DNA of 9,136 nt from Oscillospiraceae bacterium (GTDB taxonomy: Bacteria > Bacillota > Clostridia > Oscillospirales > UBA644), in NCBI GenBank assembly GCA_015067385.1, contig SVMP01000082.1, positions 1 through 9,136 on the forward strand, in the 5' to 3' direction. The notes under the pieces are model-generated. The model made no database searches and was not told where the DNA came from. It was given only the letters and a program-made list of their open reading frames with translations. The stretch's first letter is position 1; the number at the start of each line of letters is the position of its first letter. The position numbers and the translations under genes were made by a program. Positions 6,744 through 9,136 of the stretch are shown here, piece after piece.

Positions 6744-8374
6744 CTTTTTGCCGCTCCGTTCTTTTTCATTATTTCAACAGCATCGCAAACAGTCGTCACG
6801 TTATCGTAATATCCTCGTGTCATCTTGTTTGCCGCTGTCGTGTAAAAACTATTGCCCGAAAAGAATTCCTGCGGAGAAGAACAGGATGTTATCTCTCCTC
6901 TGAAAAACATCGCACATCTGTCCGCACAGTCTGCCGCAAATTCAACGTCATGTGTTACGCAAACGATCGTCATGCCCTGTTCTCTGAGCTTCTTTAAAAC
7001 GTCCGTTATCGCCTTTTTCGCATATGCGTCAAGCCCTTTTGTCGGCTCATCCAGGAGCAGAAGTTTCGGCTTTGTCGAAAGAACTTTCGCAAGCGCAAGA
7101 AGTTGCTGCTGTCCGCCCGAAATATCGTAGGGATGTCTGTCGTTTAACTCCGAAAGGTCATACGGAAGATCGGATGTGTCAATATCAACATCAGCAAGCT
7201 CTTCTTTTACCGTATTCTTCAAAAATACAGTCTGAACGTCCTGCGGCAAAAGAGACAGACAGTTTTTATAAAGCTCTCCGTTTTTATAATCCTTTATCTT
7301 CTTACCGAAAACCTTTATATTGCCGGAATATGGCTTATTGATGCCTGCCGCCGCCGAAAGACTTGTCGATTTACCCGAACCGTTGCCGCCGAGAATGCAG
7401 AATATCTCGTTTTCGTAAACCTTGAAATCAAGTCCTCGAATAATATCGGGCAGATCACGTTCGTATCTGAAATATACGTCCGAAAATTCAAGAACAGCGT
7501 TTTTCTTCTCGTCTTTTTTCTCTTTTTTATCGGCAGACCGAAGTTCGTTCTTGAAATTCTTTTCGATATATTCTCTGCCTTCTCTTACGGTAAGAGGGCA
7601 GGGGGTATCTGTTTTAAAATTATTGTATATCCTTACCGCCGCAGGCATACCCTCGATAAGCGTCTTGTTTTCGTAAAGCGCCTCAATGGTTTGCCTCGTT
7701 TCGCCGTATTTTACGATTTTACCGTTTTCCATTGCGAGCAGTTTGTTTCCCACGGGTATAATGTCTTCAAGTCGGTGTTCGGTTATAACGACCGTCAGAG
7801 AAAGGTCTCTGTTCAGCTTTGAAAGGGTTGCGATAAAGTCCGATGCGGCAATCGGGTCAAGCTGTGCGGTAGGCTCGTCCAAAATCAAAATATCGGGCTG
7901 CATGACCATTACGGATGCGAGGTTCAGCAGTTGCTTCTGACCACCCGAAAGCTCGTTAACGCTTTTTTCAAACCAGTCTTCTATCCCGAAATAGCACGTC
8001 ATTTCCGAAACTCGTCTTCTTATAACATCTTTCGGAAGCCCCATATTTTCAAGGCCGAACGCTAATTCATGCCAAACCTTGTCTGTAACTATCTGTTCTT
8101 CGGGACGTTGTGCAACAAATCCTATTGAACAAGCCGTTTCTTCTTCAGACATTGTGTAAAGGTCTTTGCCTTTGTAGTATATTCTGCCCGTGAGTTCTCC
8201 AAGAGGTGTTATCTCTCGTTTCAACATTCTCATAAGCGTCGATTTACCGCTGCCCGTAGCACCGCAAACCGTTACAAAATCTCCTCGTTCAACCGAGAAT
8301 GATATGTTTTTCAGCGCTTTTTTCTCACAAAGTGGATATGAAAAGCTCAGATCTTCGATTTTAAGTATTTCCAT
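6740..8374 (-). CDS. Fused double ECF ATPase (A-A' in one chain)
   Basis: This 544-residue cytoplasmic protein has two complete ABC ATPase domains and would power the ECF transporter. Domain 1 has Walker A GATGSGKST (38-46), the ECF-type Q-loop region VAQRPEEQIV (87-96), signature LSGGQKQ (142-148), Walker B ILILDEPTAQLD (162-173) and switch H200. Domain 2 has GGNGSGKST (329-337), Q-loop LLPQDV (375-380), signature ISGGQQQ (418-424), Walker B LLLLDEPTKGLD (438-449) and H475. All catalytic residues are intact in both halves. A lysine/glutamate-rich linker lies at about 280-292. In most Bacillota EcfA1 and EcfA2 are separate proteins shared among many S components. A fused pair with its own T and S genes indicates a dedicated transporter. 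GGAGG lies 10 bp before the ATG, which is 28 bp inside the end of the T-component gene. Confidence 0.95.
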   Translation of the reverse strand: MEILKIEDLSFSYPLCEKKALKNISFSVERGDFVTVCGATGSGKSTLMRMLKREITPLGELTGRIYYKGKDLYTMSEEETACSIGFVAQRPEEQIVTDKVWHELAFGLENMGLPKDVIRRRVSEMTCYFGIEDWFEKSVNELSGGQKQLLNLASVMVMQPDILILDEPTAQLDPIAASDFIATLSKLNRDLSLTVVITEHRLEDIIPVGNKLLAMENGKIVKYGETRQTIEALYENKTLIEGMPAAVRIYNNFKTDTPCPLTVREGREYIEKNFKNELRSADKKEKKDEKKNAVLEFSDVYFRYERDLPDIIRGLDFKVYENEIFCILGGNGSGKSTSLSAAAGINKPYSGNIKVFGKKIKDYKNGELYKNCLSLLPQDVQTVFLKNTVKEELADVDIDTSDLPYDLSELNDRHPYDISGGQQQLLALAKVLSTKPKLLLLDEPTKGLDAYAKKAITDVLKKLREQGMTIVCVTHDVEFAADCADRCAMFFRGEITSCSSPQEFFSGNSFYTTAANKMTRGYYDNVTTVCDAVEIMKKNGAAKR

Positions 8375-9136
8375 CTTATCTTTTCCTCCACTTCGATCAT
8401 TGTCGGTAAAAATGCTAAAATTCCGTATGAAATATATGTTATGAATGAAATTATATTTGTTTCTGCTTTTACGATCATCGGATAAAACTCAAAATCAATG
8501 GCTCCCGAAAGTATTCCGGTTAAAACAGATGCAAAAAGCATGAGCGTTGTTAATGTTAAAACAATATCCTGACGTTTGAATTTGAATATCGAAAAATGAG
8601 TTCGTTTTTTTATTCCGTAACCTCTTGCCGTCATGCTGTCGGATGTTATAACACCGTTTTCAAGAACCCATGTTACCATTACCGAAAAAACTCTTATACC
8701 GCCTCTTATTTTTCCTGCAAGATCATTGTCTCTGTAAAGGCCGAGAGCTTGTTGCGCATGAATAACTTTTTGTGTCTGCTTTTCAAAAAGAGGTATATAA
8801 CGAAGCGTCATTGAAAGGATAAGCGCAAATTTCGGGGACAAGCTTCCGAGTAAGTAGAGCAGTTTGTCGCTCGTCATTATTTGTGAAAATGTTCTGAACC
8901 AATAAATGATCCCGATTATCATAAGTCCCGAAGCCACACCGTAGAGAATTGCTTCGAGTGTTATAGGGTTATCATTGACAACTATAAGAACCGTAACTCC
9001 GTTATGATTGAAAATCGGGTTGATAATAACCGTAACGGCAAACATCAGTAAGAAGAACAGATGTGAAGATACGCCTGACAGCTTGTTACGTATAAAAAAA
9101 GTAACGAAAGCACCGACAGCAGACAGTAAAATAATT
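8347..9136 (-). CDS. ECF transporter transmembrane T component, N-terminus cut off
   Basis: The reading frame is open to the right edge and in-frame residues upstream of the internal ATG at 9045 are hydrophobic, so that ATG is not the true start. Bases 8347-9135 give 262 in-frame residues plus the stop. This CbiQ/EcfT-family membrane protein links the ATPase to the S component. Family marks are NPIFNHNG (8998-9021), LSPKFALILSMTLRYIPLF and the cytoplasmic coupling region with the A-R-G motif in DSMTARGYG (ARG at 8620-8628). The first of the two usual coupling motifs reads ALG in HAQQALGLYRD (8740-8748). The stop (8347-8349) lies inside the ATPase gene, a 28-bp overlap. The promoter and any leader riboswitch lie beyond the window. 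Confidence 0.92.
   Translation of the reverse strand, partial: IILLSAVGAFVTFFIRNKLSGVSSHLFFLLMFAVTVIINPIFNHNGVTVLIVVNDNPITLEAILYGVASGLMIIGIIYWFRTFSQIMTSDKLLYLLGSLSPKFALILSMTLRYIPLFEKQTQKVIHAQQALGLYRDNDLAGKIRGGIRVFSVMVTWVLENGVITSDSMTARGYGIKKRTHFSIFKFKRQDIVLTLTTLMLFASVLTGILSGAIDFEFYPMIVKAETNIISFITYISYGILAFLPTMIEVEEKIRWKYLKSKI

Overview
This 9.1 kb window looks like chromosomal DNA of an anaerobic, low-to-moderate GC Gram-positive bacterium (Bacillota, class Clostridia, probably a gut or rumen lineage). The evidence is near-consensus sigma-A promoters, GGAGG-type ribosome binding sites, a group of ECF transporter genes, a DUF4358-like lipoprotein and a DUF1638 protein, all typical of that group. 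The genus cannot be told from this sequence. I see no RNA genes, insertion sequences, CRISPR arrays, phage genes or integration scars. Coding density is high, and the longest gene-free stretch is the 213-bp divergent region at 2923-3135.

Left block (1-2922, minus strand). In transcription order it holds a small DUF4358-like lipoprotein, an AlgI/DltB-type membrane-bound O-acyltransferase (MBOAT), and the first two thirds of radA (DNA recombination/repair ATPase), which runs off the left edge. A near-perfect sigma-A promoter overlies the last codons of the lipoprotein gene and should drive MBOAT and radA independently. MBOAT and radA are 12 bp apart.

Middle (3065-5275, plus strand). One well-expressed-looking gene encodes a cytoplasmic glycoside hydrolase family 3 enzyme, most like beta-xylosidase/arabinosidase. 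It forms its own transcription unit: consensus promoter, strong ribosome binding site and a long-stemmed terminator.

Right block (5298-9136, minus strand). A tightly packed operon runs in from beyond the right edge: an ECF transmembrane T component (N-terminus cut off), a fused double ATPase, an S component, and a DUF1638 protein as the last gene. Overlaps of 28 bp and 4 bp and a gap of 6 bp indicate cotranscription and translational coupling. T, A-A and S together form a complete dedicated vitamin transporter. From recalled resemblance of the S component to the cobalamin-type (CbrT-like) group, and the link of DUF1638 with corrinoid biology, my best guess is that it imports cobalamin or another corrinoid. 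That assignment is inference, not something the sequence proves.

The two most interesting points are the coupling of a DUF1638 gene to an ECF transporter and the MBOAT/DUF4358 pair with no visible AlgJ/DHHW partner. I do not see a clearly new system here.
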